From the NCBI GenBank assembly GCA_963790405.1, contig CAWBOJ010000002.1:1-64000 (forward strand): a stretch of 64,000 bases of DNA. The letters are read 5' to 3'. The translations under genes and the position numbers were made by a program. Source of the stretch: JBGSMX01 sp963790405 (GTDB taxonomy: Bacteria > Actinomycetota > Coriobacteriia > Anaerosomatales > JAGXFU01). Positions 1 to 9,176 of this stretch are shown here, one piece after another (the first letter of the stretch is position 1; each line of letters begins with the position of its first letter). The notes under the pieces are model-generated. The model made no database searches. It was not told the DNA's origin and was given only the letters and a program-made list of their open reading frames with translations.

Positions 1-1055
1 CTGCGACCGGATGCTGCACCGACGGGAAGAACTCCCGCTCGGCGAGGTGCGGGGCGGCAATCACCTCGTCGGGCCGCAGCACCGGCGCGCACGGCACTCG
101 CGCCGCCTCCAGCGCGACGAGCGCGGCGTCGACGCTGTCGAATCCGTCCAGCCACGCGCAGATCAGGTCACGCAGCGCCGGCCAGTTCTTCACCCGGTCG
201 GCCGACGCGGCGAGCGCGAGTCGGTGGCCAGGTCGGGGCGCTGCATCACTTTCAGCAGCCGCGGCCAGAGGTCGCCGGCACCGACGATCTGCATCGCGAG
301 ATGGCGATCGCCGATGCGGTGCACCACCATGCCGGGACGCGGATTGCCGTAGGCCTCGCCTCCGTTGAGCACCGACGGATAGGTGACGCTGTCGGCGCCG
401 ATCAGCGCTTCTAGCATCGACACGTCGAGATGTGCGCCCTGCCTGGTGCGCTCGCGCCGGAACAGCGCGCTGACGATCGCGCCCATGGCATGGGCCGCCG
501 CCAGCACGTCGGCCGCCTGAAGGTTGGATGCCCGCGGTTCCGCATCGCCCTGTTCGAGATGCATCATCCCGGAGATCGCATTGGTCGTATGCGCAAAAGC
601 CGGACGCTTGCGCCACGGGCCGGTCTGGCCGTAGCCCGAGATCGAGCAGTAGACGATGTCGGGCTTCACCCGCCGCACGGCCTCGTAGTCGCAGCCGAGC
701 TTTGCGACCACCCCCGGCGCGAAGTTCTCGATGAACACGTCGGCGTGCCGGTGCGAGGTCCATCAGCACGGCCATGCCTTGCGGGCTCGACAGGTCGATG
801 CCGATGCCTTCCTTGCCGGCATTGGTGCGCGAGAAGTACGTGCTCTGGTCGAGCCGGCCCGGCTCCAGCTGCCGCGGCGCGTTGCGGGTGTCGTCGCCCG
901 CGCCGGGACGTTCGACCTTGATGACGCGCGCGCCGATGTCGGCGAGCAGCCGCGTGCAGTAAGGGCCGGCGAGCACGCGCGTGAGGTCGAGGACGACGAT
1001 GCCGTCCAGCGGAAGCGAAGCGTCGCGCGAAGGATCCCCCGGGCTGCGTGCTCAT
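1..1055 (-). CDS. CaiB/BaiF family CoA-transferase, truncated by window edge and frameshifted
   Basis: This is a class III CoA-transferase, which moves CoA between an organic acid and an acyl-CoA. Start ATG at 1055 lies 11 bases after the acyl-CoA dehydrogenase stop. The N-terminal family signature (GIVVLDLTRVLAGPYCT) becomes readable after a shift near 1010-1020. A second shift near 755-770 leads into IENFAPGVVAKLG, followed by YCSISGYGQTGPW and the AFAHTTNAISGMM stretch. A third shift near 205-230 restores a C-terminal part (KNWPALRDLICAWLDGF) that runs off base 1. Three shifts in about 1 kb are best explained by low-quality sequence. The substrate is unknown. It sits in an acyl-CoA degradation-type cluster with the next three genes. 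Confidence 0.8.
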
Positions 1056-1066
1056 GACCCTGCCCG

Positions 1067-2233
1067 TCAGCGGCGCACGCCCAGCAGATCGCGAGCGACG
1101 ACCCAGCGGTGCACCTCGGTGGGCCCTTCGTAGATGCGCATCAGCCGCGTGTCGTTGGCCATCTGCTGCAGCGGCAGCTCCTTGGTCATGCCCATCGCGC
1201 CGAACGTCTGCATCGCGTGGTCGACGATCTCCCAGGCCATCTCGGTGGCGAAGACCTTGATCATCGACACCTGCGTGCGCGCCTCCTCGCCGCGGTCGAT
1301 GCGGGCCGCGGCCTCGTAGGTCATCAGCCGGCAGGCGTGGATCTTCGTCGCAGCGTCGGCGACCCACCACTGGATCGCCTGGCGCTCGGCGAGCGGCGCG
1401 CCGAAGGTCGAGCGCTGCGGCGCGTATTCGCAGATCATCTCGAGCGCGCGCTGGGCGCGGCCGATGCACTTGGCCGCCATCTCGACGCGGCGCGTCGACA
1501 GGCGCGCCTGCATCGGCGCGAAGCCCTTGCCCTCTTCGCCGAGCATCTGGGTCGCCGGCACGCGGCAGTCCTCGAACGCGATCTCGTACGTCGAATGGCC
1601 GCCGAGCATCGGGATGCGACGCGGCACGTTGAAGCCGGGCGTGCCCTTGTCGACCAGGAAGGCCGAGATGCCGCCGCGGGCGCCTTTGGCCTTGTCGGTG
1701 ACCGCCATCACGATCGTCCAGTCGGCTTTCGCGGCGCGGCTGATCCAGATCTTGCGGCCGTTGATGACCCAGTCGTCGCCGTCGCGTTCGGCGCGCGTCA
1801 GCATCTTCGCCGGGTCGCCGCCGGCACCCGGCTCGGAGATCGCGATCGCCGACGTGGTCTCGCCGCGCGCATAGGGCGCGAGATAACGCTCGCGCTGCGC
1901 GGGGCTCGCGGTGAGCAGCAGCATGCGCAGGTTCGGCGAGTCGGGCGCGAGCTGGTAGGGCGTGATCGTGCGGCCGAGCTCCTCGTGGACGCCGACCATC
2001 GCGGTCACCGGCAGATCCGAGCCGCCGAGTTCCTCCGGCGCATCCAGGCCCCACAGGCCCAGCGCCTTCGCCTTCTCGTCCAGCACGCGCTCCTCGTCGT
2101 CGGACAGCGTGTGCAGGCCGCCCGACGCCTCGCGCGCCATCACTGCATTCTCCAACGGGATCAGGTCCTCGCGCACGAAGCGCGCGACCACGTCCTTCAG
2201 CATCCGGTGTTCTTCGTCGAGTTCGAAATTCAT
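1067..2233 (-). CDS. acyl-CoA dehydrogenase
   Basis: This is an FAD-dependent acyl-CoA dehydrogenase, introducing a 2,3-double bond in an acyl-CoA and passing electrons to ETF. The frame is intact, about 388 residues, normal for the family. I chose the ATG at 2233 because GGAGG lies about 6 bases upstream; an in-frame ATG further upstream has no such site. Visible signatures are AIAISEPGAGGDPA (FAD/substrate loop), WVINGRKIWIS, the domain around RRVEMAAKCIGRAQRALE, and the C-terminal TFGAMGMTKE and MRIYEGPTEVHRW motifs. It is the only unbroken gene in the left-hand segment. The neighbours (CoA-transferase, thioesterase, ligase) suggest a fatty acid, steroid side-chain or similar acyl-CoA pathway; the chain-length class cannot be read. 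Confidence 0.92.
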   Translation of the reverse strand: MNFELDEEHRMLKDVVARFVREDLIPLENAVMAREASGGLHTLSDDEERVLDEKAKALGLWGLDAPEELGGSDLPVTAMVGVHEELGRTITPYQLAPDSPNLRMLLLTASPAQRERYLAPYARGETTSAIAISEPGAGGDPAKMLTRAERDGDDWVINGRKIWISRAAKADWTIVMAVTDKAKGARGGISAFLVDKGTPGFNVPRRIPMLGGHSTYEIAFEDCRVPATQMLGEEGKGFAPMQARLSTRRVEMAAKCIGRAQRALEMICEYAPQRSTFGAPLAERQAIQWWVADAATKIHACRLMTYEAAARIDRGEEARTQVSMIKVFATEMAWEIVDHAMQTFGAMGMTKELPLQQMANDTRLMRIYEGPTEVHRWVVARDLLGVRR

Positions 2234-2310
2234 CTCTTTCCTCCGTTCGATCATCGGGAGTCTACCGATCTGCGCGACAGGCATCGGCAGGCACCGCGCG
2301 CGACGGCACC

Positions 2311-3295
2311 GTCATCCGGAATTCTCCGGCGGGTGCGCCCGCACCCGCTGCGCCTCCAGCAGCGCCCGCGCGTCGTCCGGCAACGGGGCGCTGCGCCGGG
2401 TCTCGGGGTCGATCGCGACCATCACGGAGTCGCGGCTCCGCCACGCAGCGGCCCGCATCGAACACCGCACCGCGCATCGCCAGCGAGCGGTCGCCGACGT
2501 CGGCGACCCCGCAGCCGCCCTCCCACCGGGGCCCGGGCGCGCCGCGATGCAGCCAGCGAAGCGCGACGTGCGCCACCATCATCCGCCCGTTCGCCGCGGC
2601 CGGGCAGCGAACACGCGGCCGAGGAACTCGACCCGCATCTGCTCGGCCGCGCGGGCCAGCACGGCATCGCTGGCGGCGCCGGCGCGCGTCGCTGTCGCCG
2701 AAGCGCATCGCAAGCGTCGTGCGCGCGGGGAAGTGATCCGGCGCCGGCCCGTCCGAAGCCCGATCGGAAGGGCCGTGCAACGGGTCGACCGTGTCGGCAC
2801 CGGGCACACCCGCGGCGCGCAGCGACGCAACGGCGTCCGCGCCAGGCCGACGGGGCGGCCATCGGCCCAGCCCGCCACGACGGTCTCGTGCAGGCCGACG
2901 CAGCGGCCGTGCTGGAACAGCGCGGCGGCCACCCGCACGCCCGTCCCGCCGTCGACCGCCAGCACGCGCGCGCCCCAGCCGAGCGGTTCCGGGTAGTACG
3001 CCTCGGCGAGGAAATCGGTGGCGCCCGACACGGCGGCCAGCACCGGCTGGCTGCGGCGCGACGCGTCCGGCCCGAACACGCTGCGCAGCGCGTGCTGCAC
3101 CGACTCGCCGTGCATCGAGATCAGCGCGGAATTGTTCAGGTGCTGCCACACGTCGACGTCGGTGTAGCGCGGCAGCAGTTCGCCGCGCAGCGGGTACGAC
3201 GCGGCGTCGCGCCGCCAGGCGTCGTGCCTGATCGCGCCACCGGTCCGCTCGAAGCCGTCGTCGACCCGGACGAAGCCGGCGGCACCGGGCCGAGC
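2311..3295 (-). CDS. tandem hotdog-fold acyl-CoA thioesterase-like protein, frameshifted
   Basis: Two hotdog (4HBT-like) domains can be pieced together. The first contains PRYTDVDVWQHLNNSALIS, the usual substrate-loop region of 4-hydroxybenzoyl-CoA-thioesterase-type enzymes. The second begins near TTLAMRFGDSDA and includes MMVAHVALRWLHRG. The reading changes frame several times (near 2815, 2700, 2590 and 2450), and the C-terminus ends in AHPPENSG before a TGA at 2311. The start is uncertain because the upstream ligase gene runs straight into it without a clean stop. The likely role is hydrolysis of a CoA thioester made by neighbouring enzymes. The frameshifts make residue-level statements unreliable. 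Confidence 0.55.
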
Positions 3296-3299
3296 GCCC

Positions 3300-4912
3300 G
3301 CACCGCGTAGTCGCGCGCACCCTTGTAGTCGGCCTTGCCGTTCGGCGCGCGGAACATGCGCTCGACCGCCACCAGGCGTTTCGGCGTCTTGTAGCCCGCG
3401 AGCTGGCGGCGCACGTGTTCGCGCAGCGCGCGCTCGTCGAACACCGCGCCGGCGCGCAACGCGACGACGCCGGTGACCGCTGGCCCCACTGCTCGTCGGG
3501 CAGGCCGACGACCAGCGCGTCGTCGACGTCGGGGTGCAGCTTGAGCACCTCCTCGATCTCCTCGGGGAATACCTTCTCGCCGCCGGTGTTGATGCAGCCG
3601 CTGCCGCGGCCCAGCAGCGTGATCGGTGCCGTCGACCTCGACCGTGCAGAAATCGCCCGGCATCGAGTAACGGATGCCGTCGACGGTCCGGAAGGTGGCA
3701 TCGGTCTTGGCCGGATCCTTGTAGTAGCCCTCGGGGATCGCGCCGCAGCGGGCGATCGCGCCGACTTCGCCGGTGCCGCGTCCGACCGCGCGGCCGTCGT
3801 CGCCGAACACCTGGACGTCGTCGCCGATCTGGAACTTCGCGGTCTGGACCGCGCCGTCGGCAGTCATCACCGACAGTCCGAAGCCGACCGCCTCCGACGC
3901 CCCGAAGGAATCGAGCAGCGTCGCCTGCGGCATGTGGCGCAGCATCGCCTGCTTGACCTCGATGCTCCACATCGTGCCCGACGACACGATGGTCAGCACG
4001 CAGGACACGTCGCGCCGCCCGGCAGCCTCGTCGAGCGCGCGCACCATCGGCTTGGCGAACGCGTCGCCGACGATCACGATCTGCTCGACCCGGTGCCGCA
4101 CGACCGCCGCCCACAGCTCGTGGGCGTCGAAGTGCGCCGAATGCAGCGTCACCACCGTGCCGCCCGCGACCAGCGCGGCCAGGCCGGTCAGCATCCCGGT
4201 GCCGTGCATCAGCGGGCACGCCGGCAGGCTGATCGGGCCGCGGCCCGCCGCGCGCACGATCGCGAGGTGGTCGTCGAGATCCTGCGGTACGCGTTCGACC
4301 AGCGCCGGGTTGATCATCGCGCGGCGCAGCGGCGTCCGCCGTCATTGACGCCCTTTGGCATGCCGGTGGTGCCGCCGGGTAGACGAAGAACAGGTCGTCG
4401 GGCGATCGCCGGATGCCGAGCGCCTCGCCCGCGCCCGTATCGGCCAGCGCGTCGAACGCGGTCGCGAAGTCGGGCGCCGGCTCGGACGATCCGTCCTCGA
4501 CCACCAGCCAGCGGCGCACGCCCGGCAGCTCGTCACGGATCTGCCGGACGATCGGCGAGAACTCGCGGCCGAACACGACGGTGGTCGCATCCGGGTTGTC
4601 CAGATGTAGCGGACCTCGTGCGCGGCGTAGCGGTAGTTGACGTGACCAGTGCACCTGGCGTGCCTTGATACCGGCGATCGCACCTTCGAGGTACGCCGGG
4701 TGGTTGCGCAGGTAGAGCGCGATCTTGCCGTCCGGCCGGGCGCCGTCGGCGATCAGCGCGCGTGCCAGGTTGTTGGTGCGCGCGGCCAGCGCCCCCCAGG
4801 TCGTCACGCGGTCGCCGTGCACCAGCGCCGGCTGGCCCGGCGGCACGACGTCCGCCAGGCCGTCGAAGATGTCGCCGAAGTTCCAGATCCCGGCGCGCAG
4901 CGCGTTGGTCAT
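3300..4912 (-). CDS. acyl-CoA synthetase (AMP-forming), frameshifted
   Basis: This is a class I adenylate-forming ligase that activates a carboxylic acid to its CoA thioester via an acyl-AMP. The ATG at 4912 follows GGAGGAAGG. The N-terminal part (GIWNFGDIFDGLADVVPPGQ) is in one frame. The central part has LPACPLMHGTGMLTGL, FGASEAVGFG (A5-like motif) and EGYYKDPAKT. A shift exposes GRGSGCINTGGEKVFPEE and HPDVDDALVVGLPDEQWGQ (motifs A8/A9). The C-terminus has RQLAGYKTPKRLVAVE and RAPNGKADYK, carrying the A10 catalytic lysine. At least four frame changes occur, near 4660, 4330, 3620 and 3480. The exact end is unclear. It belongs to the same cluster as the acyl-CoA dehydrogenase and CoA-transferase. 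Confidence 0.78.
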
Positions 4913-5073
4913 CGTGTCCTTCCTCCCGGTGTCGTTATTGATTGCCGTCGTTGGTCGATGGCGTCGTTGTTCGATGGCGGCATTCTTAGGCGACGAATCG
5001 ACAGGCCGGACAGGACTGCTGTCCCGGCCGCAGAGTCTTGCCGGTCGAAGCCGATGAATCAAGTCGCCGGGAC

Positions 5074-5580
5074 TCAGAACGGCACTTCCGGGTGCGGGGC
5101 GCCGTCGGCAAGCGGCCGCGCGCGCCCCAGCGCGTACGACGCCGTGCACCAGCCATCGCAGCGATTGCGGCCAGGCCGGCGCCGCCACAGGTTCAGCAAA
5201 CCCTTGCACGGGCGTAGGAGTGGAAGAAGCGCAACACCGCCCGAATGTCCGACTCGCTCGGCCGGTGGTCGCAGCAGATCAGCTTGTCGTCCGACATGCC
5301 CCGATCGGGTGAGGGTGACCGCACCCCACGCCTTGATGCGCCAGCGCGCTGCCATAGGACAGGCGCGGCCCGAGCACCAGCGCATCGAGCAGATCGCCTT
5401 CCAGCCCGATGAAGGTCGGAACGGGTCGTAGTTGAACGGGCAAGGCAGAGGCGAGACGAAATCGATGGTGCCCGTCGAGCCGCGCTTCAGAAAGCTGCCG
5501 CGCGGCACCTCGATCAGCACCTCGAGTTCGATCGGATTCGCGTCGGGAACCGGTCCGGTCGGCCGGACCACCTCAGGCAT
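5074..5580 (-). CDS. inorganic pyrophosphatase-like protein, frameshifted
   Basis: The N-terminus ELEVLIEVPRGSFLKRGS and the following PLPCPFNYD match the opening of soluble family I inorganic pyrophosphatases, which hydrolyse PPi. After a shift near 5420 another frame gives PTFIGLEGDLLDALVLGPRL, corresponding to the acidic metal-binding DxxxD region. Further shifts are needed for RIKAWGAVTL, then DDKLICCDHRPSESDIRAVL, then KGLLNLWRRRPGR near the C-terminus. About 168 residues once restored. PPi removal would fit the adjacent AMP-forming ligase, but it is a generic housekeeping activity. It starts 7 bases after the CHAD fragment ends. Confidence 0.65.
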   Translation of the reverse strand: MPEVVRPTGPVPDANPIELEVLIEVPRGSFLKRGSTGTIDFVSPLPCPFNYDPFRPSSGWKAICSMRWCSGRACPMAARWRIKAWGAVTLTRSGHVGRQADLLRPPAERVGHSGGVALLPLLRPCKGLLNLWRRRPGRNRCDGWCTASYALGRARPLADGAPHPEVPF

Positions 5581-5586
5581 CGGCGC

Positions 5587-5904
5587 TCACGGTGCCGGCG
5601 GATCGACCTTGGCCAGTCGCGCGAGCTCGGGCCTGGCGAGCGCGCGCAGTTCCGCGATGCGCGCCGCGAGCCAGCCGAGTGCGAACCAGGCCGCAGGGTC
5701 GGGCGTCGCGACGGCCTGGTAGCGGGCGCGGGCCACGAACAGATCGTTCAGCGTCCCCATGCGGTCCTGGATCGCCGCCAGCGCCTCCGGATAGCGCTCG
5801 ACCTGGCGCCGGCGCAGAAAAGGCGCGAAGAACTCGACGGCGTAGCGCTGGCGCTTGATGCGCTTGCGCAACGCGTGAAGGCCTTCCTCGTCGAGCTCGT
5901 CGAA
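5587..5904 (-). CDS. CHAD-domain protein, C-terminal fragment
   Basis: The fragment reads FDELDEEGLHALRKRIKRQR then YAVEFFAPFLRRRQVERYPE and MGTLNDLFVARARYQ. This is the pattern of the C-terminal half of a CHAD domain, a helical, positively charged domain that binds polyphosphate. The N-terminal part is missing: at about 5905 the frame runs directly into the 5' part of nadB. The stop is a TGA at 5587. Most of a CHAD gene would normally precede this point, so the gene was cut at the junction and is not a natural short protein. Confidence 0.65.
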   Translation of the reverse strand, partial: FDELDEEGLHALRKRIKRQRYAVEFFAPFLRRRQVERYPEALAAIQDRMGTLNDLFVARARYQAVATPDPAAWFALGWLAARIAELRALARPELARLAKVDPPAP

Positions 5905-5915
5905 GGATTGCCTGT
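5895..5915. other. probable chimeric junction between two genomes
   Basis: On the minus strand the nadB frame reads EALAELQKTG and, within a few bases, changes into a CHAD domain. Neither gene is complete across this point. The frame also shifts here. Left of it genes are proteobacterial in style with roughly a dozen frameshifts in 5.9 kb; right of it lies an actinobacterial-style chromosome with roughly a third to a quarter of that rate. I infer a misassembly. A genuine recombination joint is the alternative. Confidence 0.7.
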
Positions 5916-6290
5916 CTTCTGAAGCTCCGCAAGCGCCTCGGCCGCCTCGCCCACGACTGCACGGACGACCTTGAGATCGTTGATCCCCTGGCCGACAACG
6001 AGCGTGTCCGCGAGGTGAAGCTCGACCGAATCAGCCTCACCCACCGCGCCGGCAATGCCGCCCTGCGCGTACCAGGTGTTGGTCTCCTCCACCCGCGCCT
6101 TGGTGACCAGCGCGACCGTGCGTTCTTTGCCTGCAGCGAGCGCGGCGGTCAGACCGGCGATGCCGCTTCCGACGACCAGCACATCGCTCTCGTGCTGGTC
6201 GAGCCCCTCGGTGTCGAACTCCACCAGATAGCGCCGGCCGAGTTGGTCGGGCAATGCGGCGGCCGCGTCGCTAAGCGTTCGACTATCCAA
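5905..6290 (-). pseudogene. nadB: L-aspartate oxidase, 5' fragment only
   Basis: About the first 128 residues of L-aspartate oxidase, the FAD enzyme that makes iminoaspartate for quinolinate and NAD synthesis. The dinucleotide-binding motif is DVLVVGSGIAGLTAALAAG, followed by the flavin-loop signature NTWYAQGGIAGAVGEADS. The start is TTG at 6290, overlapping the end of nadA by 8 bases, so the two are translationally coupled. The remaining roughly 400 residues are absent, replaced by CHAD-domain sequence. The gene is probably intact in the real organism and broken only by the joint. Confidence 0.85.
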
Positions 6291-7212
6291 CCGCGATCAT
6301 CCGCTCTACGGCGCCGAGAGCGCCGGCGCGGACCAGCGGGTCCACGTCAATCTCGCCTGTCATGTCTCGGAGGCAGTCGCGAACCTTCTCGATCGTCGTG
6401 AGCTTCATGTTCGCGCAGACCATCGGAGGAGTGAGGTTCACGAAGCGCTTGCCTGGCGCAGCTTTGGACAGCGCATGCAGCAGCCCCTCCTCGGTCAGCA
6501 CGATGAACTCCTCGGCAGGAGAATCAGCTGCGTACTCGAGCATCTGGCTGGTGGAGAGCACCGCATCGGCGAGATCGACGACCTCGGGCCGACACTCGGG
6601 GTGCGCCATGACGAGCGCGCCAGGGTTGTGGGCCCGCGCCTCGGCGAGCTGCTCGACAGTGACCTGATCGTGCGTCGGACAGCAGCCGTCCCACGGCACG
6701 ACCTCGAGTTCCGGCAGCTGGCGCGCGACCCACGACGCGAGGTTGCGATCGGGGCCGAACAGCACGCGCGAGACCAGCAGCCTGTCGACCAGATGGCGCA
6801 CGACTACGACCGCATTCGCGCTGGTCACGCAGCTGTCCGAGCGCGCTTTCACCGCCGCAGTGGAGTTGACGTAGGTGACAACCGGCACGCCGGGATTGTC
6901 GGCCTCCCACGCGACCAGCTGCTCGACCGTCATCATGTCGGCCATCGGACAGCCCGCCCGCGGCTCGGGCATGAGCACCGTCTTGTCGGGTGAGAGGATC
7001 TTCGCGGTCTCGGCCATGAAGTGCACACCGGCGAACACGATCACGTTCGCGTCGGTCTCGGCCGCTCGGCGCGATAGACCCAGCGAGTCGCCTGTGAAGT
7101 CCGCGATGTCTTGCACCTCGGCGCGCTGGTAGTTGTGGGCGAGGATCACCGCACCTCGTTCGCGCGCAAGAGCGCGAATCTCCTCTGCAATCTGCGGGTC
7201 GACTTGTGTCAT
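6283..7212 (-). CDS. nadA: quinolinate synthase
   Basis: This enzyme condenses iminoaspartate with dihydroxyacetone phosphate to quinolinate, the second step of de novo NAD synthesis, using a [4Fe-4S] cluster. It has 309 residues, normal for the short bacterial form. Signatures include ILAHNYQRAEVQDIADFTGD near the N-terminus, the Cys in PEPRAGCPMADM, the double Cys in WDGCCPTHDQV, and MAHPECRPEVVDLAD. The three structurally equivalent domains contribute these cluster and substrate residues. The start is ATG at 7212. It lies 34 bases after panC and overlaps nadB, consistent with one NAD/pantothenate/folate cofactor transcript. Confidence 0.96.
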   Translation of the reverse strand: MTQVDPQIAEEIRALARERGAVILAHNYQRAEVQDIADFTGDSLGLSRRAAETDANVIVFAGVHFMAETAKILSPDKTVLMPEPRAGCPMADMMTVEQLVAWEADNPGVPVVTYVNSTAAVKARSDSCVTSANAVVVVRHLVDRLLVSRVLFGPDRNLASWVARQLPELEVVPWDGCCPTHDQVTVEQLAEARAHNPGALVMAHPECRPEVVDLADAVLSTSQMLEYAADSPAEEFIVLTEEGLLHALSKAAPGKRFVNLTPPMVCANMKLTTIEKVRDCLRDMTGEIDVDPLVRAGALGAVERMIAVG

Positions 7213-7246
7213 GCGAGCGGTCCTCCCTCTCGTCGGATGCGAGGCG

Positions 7247-8107
7247 TCAGTCTTCGATGCGAGGCGGCACCAACGCCGCGTTGTCTATCAGCCGAGTAGA
7301 CCCGACCCGGGCGGCGACGATTGCGCGCGCCGATGTCTCAAGAGTACCAAGCGGCTCGAGCGTGCGCGGGTCTACGACAGCGGCGTACTCGAGTTCGACC
7401 AGCGGGTGCGACTCGAACTCGGCAGCCATCGCAGCCTCGATCTGAGCCACATCCGTCTCGCCCCACGCAACGGTCTGAGCCGCAGCTTCCAGCGCCTGAC
7501 ACAGTGCCAGCGCCTCTGTGCGCTCCTCGGCAGACAGGTACGCGTTGCGGCTCGACATCGCCAGCCCACTACGCTCGCGCACGATCGGGCATCCGACGAT
7601 TCCGGTGGCGAAATCGAGATCGCGCGTCATGCGCTCGATGATCCTGAGCTGCTGGTAGTCCTTCTCGCCGAAGAACGCCAGATCCGGGCCGATGATGGAG
7701 AACAGCTTGGCCACCACCGTGCACACACCGGCGAAGTGATCCGGTCGTGACGCACCTTCCCACAGTCGCGCCAACGGGCCCGGCTCGACACTGACCTGAG
7801 CATCGACCGCGTACATCACGGCCGCACTCGGAGCGAACACGAGGTCCACACCCTCGGCAGCCAGAAGCGACATGTCGCGCTCGAGATCGCGCGGGTAGGC
7901 CTGGAAGTCCTCGCCTTCGCCGAACTGCGTCGGGTTCACGAAGACCGAGACGACCGTGTAGTCGGCACGCTTGCACGAAGCGCGCACGAGCGACAGGTGA
8001 CCGTCGTGGAGTGCGCCCATGGTCGGAACGAGGCCCGTGCGCTTGCCCTCGCGCCTCGCGGCGCCGAGCGCCTGGCGGGCCTCTTCCTTCGACGTGACAC
8101 GCTCCAT
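7247..8107 (-). CDS. panC: pantothenate synthetase
   Basis: This protein ligates D-pantoate and beta-alanine with ATP to pantothenate, the last step before CoA assembly. It has 286 residues, typical. The ATP-binding HIGH-like motif appears as VPTMGALHDGHLSLV. Other conserved blocks are VSVFVNPTQFGEGEDF, the FAGVCTVVAKLF loop, FGEKDYQQL, and the KMSKS-like region RERSGLAMSSRNAYLS. It starts at 8107, directly after the restored stop of panB at 8111, so the pair forms a compact pantothenate unit. No separate panD is visible in the window. Confidence 0.96.
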   Translation of the reverse strand: MERVTSKEEARQALGAARREGKRTGLVPTMGALHDGHLSLVRASCKRADYTVVSVFVNPTQFGEGEDFQAYPRDLERDMSLLAAEGVDLVFAPSAAVMYAVDAQVSVEPGPLARLWEGASRPDHFAGVCTVVAKLFSIIGPDLAFFGEKDYQQLRIIERMTRDLDFATGIVGCPIVRERSGLAMSSRNAYLSAEERTEALALCQALEAAAQTVAWGETDVAQIEAAMAAEFESHPLVELEYAAVVDPRTLEPLGTLETSARAIVAARVGSTRLIDNAALVPPRIED

Positions 8108-8110
8108 GCG

Positions 8111-9029
8111 CTACCCCTCGTCCTCGGCGACGTGGGTGCCGCCAACCGCGCGAAGCCCTCGTGCTGCGCAGCCGGTCCACTTCACCGGCGGTCGTCGGAT
8201 CCATGCCCGTCGACTCCTCGGCCGTCGGAAACGCTCCGTCGCGCACGTCATCGGCATACGCGCTCACGGCGTCGCGGATTGCGGTGCCGAGGTCGGCATA
8301 CCTCTTGGCATGCCGAGGGACGAACTCCCCGCCCAGGCCGAGCAGATCGTGAAAGACCTGCACCTGACCGTCGCAACCTACGCCGGCGCCGATTCCGATC
8401 GTTGGGATTGTCAGCTCCTCAGAAACCATGCGTGCAAGTTCGGCGGGAATGCACTCGAGCACGACGGCGAACGCACCGGCGTCCTCGAGCGCCCGGCAAT
8501 CTGCTATGAGCGTGAGTGCTGCCTCGGTCTCCTTGGCCTGCACCTTGTAGCCGCCAAGCTGGTGGACCGACTGCGGCGTCAAGCCAACGTGGCCCATCAC
8601 CGGGATGCCGGCCTCTACAAGTCGAGCGACCGTGTCGGCCACGCGTACGCCGCCTTCGAGCTTGACCGCGTGCGCGCCCGCTTCGGCCATGAGGCGACCG
8701 GCGTTGCGCAGCGCCTCCTCGGCAGTAATCTGGAACGACATAAACGGCATGTCGGCGACGACCAACGCATGCGTGGTACCGCGCACGACGGCACGCGTGT
8801 GGTGAAGCATGTCATCCATGGTGACGGGCAATGTCGAATCATGGCCGAGAACGACCATCCCGAGCGAATCGCCCACGAGAATCGCATCGACACCAGCTTC
8901 ATCGACCAGACGCGCCGAAGGGGTGTCGTACGCGGTGACCATGACGATGGGCCTGCGGGCGGCTTTCATGCCGCGCAGGGCTGTGGTGGTGACGGGTCGC
9001 GCCGGACCCATCGGTACGGTGGCGCTCAT
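8111..9029 (-). CDS. panB: 3-methyl-2-oxobutanoate hydroxymethyltransferase, 3' frameshift
   Basis: Ketopantoate hydroxymethyltransferase, the first committed pantothenate step. Family motifs are VMVTAYDTPSARLVDEAGVD, LVGDSLGMVVLGHDSTLPVT, VKLEGG, MGHVGLTPQSVHQLGGYKVQ and IGIGAGVGCDGQVQV, so it is complete. The sequence as given has no stop at the end of the domain and stays open to 7569, running 540 bases into panC. A single-base shift near 8150-8165 instead brings in a TAG at 8111, just before the panC ATG. That gives about 305 residues and a normal gene boundary, and I prefer it. The start is ATG at 9029. Confidence 0.92.
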
Positions 9030-9108
9030 AAGTGCACCAACTCCTTCCCGATCCTGCCGTCCCAGCCTCAGGACTGAGGTCCAGGCGGCCCCGTGATGGG
9101 GGAAGGCG

Positions 9109-9114
9109 AGTATA
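9109..9114 (-). promoter_or_regulatory. candidate -10 box for the panB operon
   Basis: On the minus strand the gap between folK and panB contains TATACT preceded by GTGT, about 80 bases upstream of the panB start. No convincing -35 box is seen. A short perfect hairpin (CCTCAG-GA-CTGAGG, 9066-9079) lies in the presumed leader. This is the largest gap in the cofactor gene run, so a promoter here is reasonable. Confidence 0.3.
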
Positions 9115-9176
9115 ACACCACAAACGCCGAATCTACCCCTCCCACCTGCCGAGGAACCGGCAACCGGAGCGGTGCG

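Noticed and set aside
1109..3310. Long plus-strand open frame opposite the acyl-CoA dehydrogenase and thioesterase
   Set aside because: Composition is dominated by His, Arg, Ala and Gly, as expected for the reverse of real high-GC genes.
1..5904. Reading the left segment as a horizontally acquired catabolic island
   Set aside because: No integrase, tRNA, repeats or mobile element at the boundary, and both boundary genes are cut at one point. A chimera explains it better.
7569..8110. Continuation of the panB frame for 540 bases through panC
   Set aside because: The extra residues are low-complexity Arg/Gly/Ala, typical of an out-of-frame reading. A one-base shift restores a stop just before the panC ATG.
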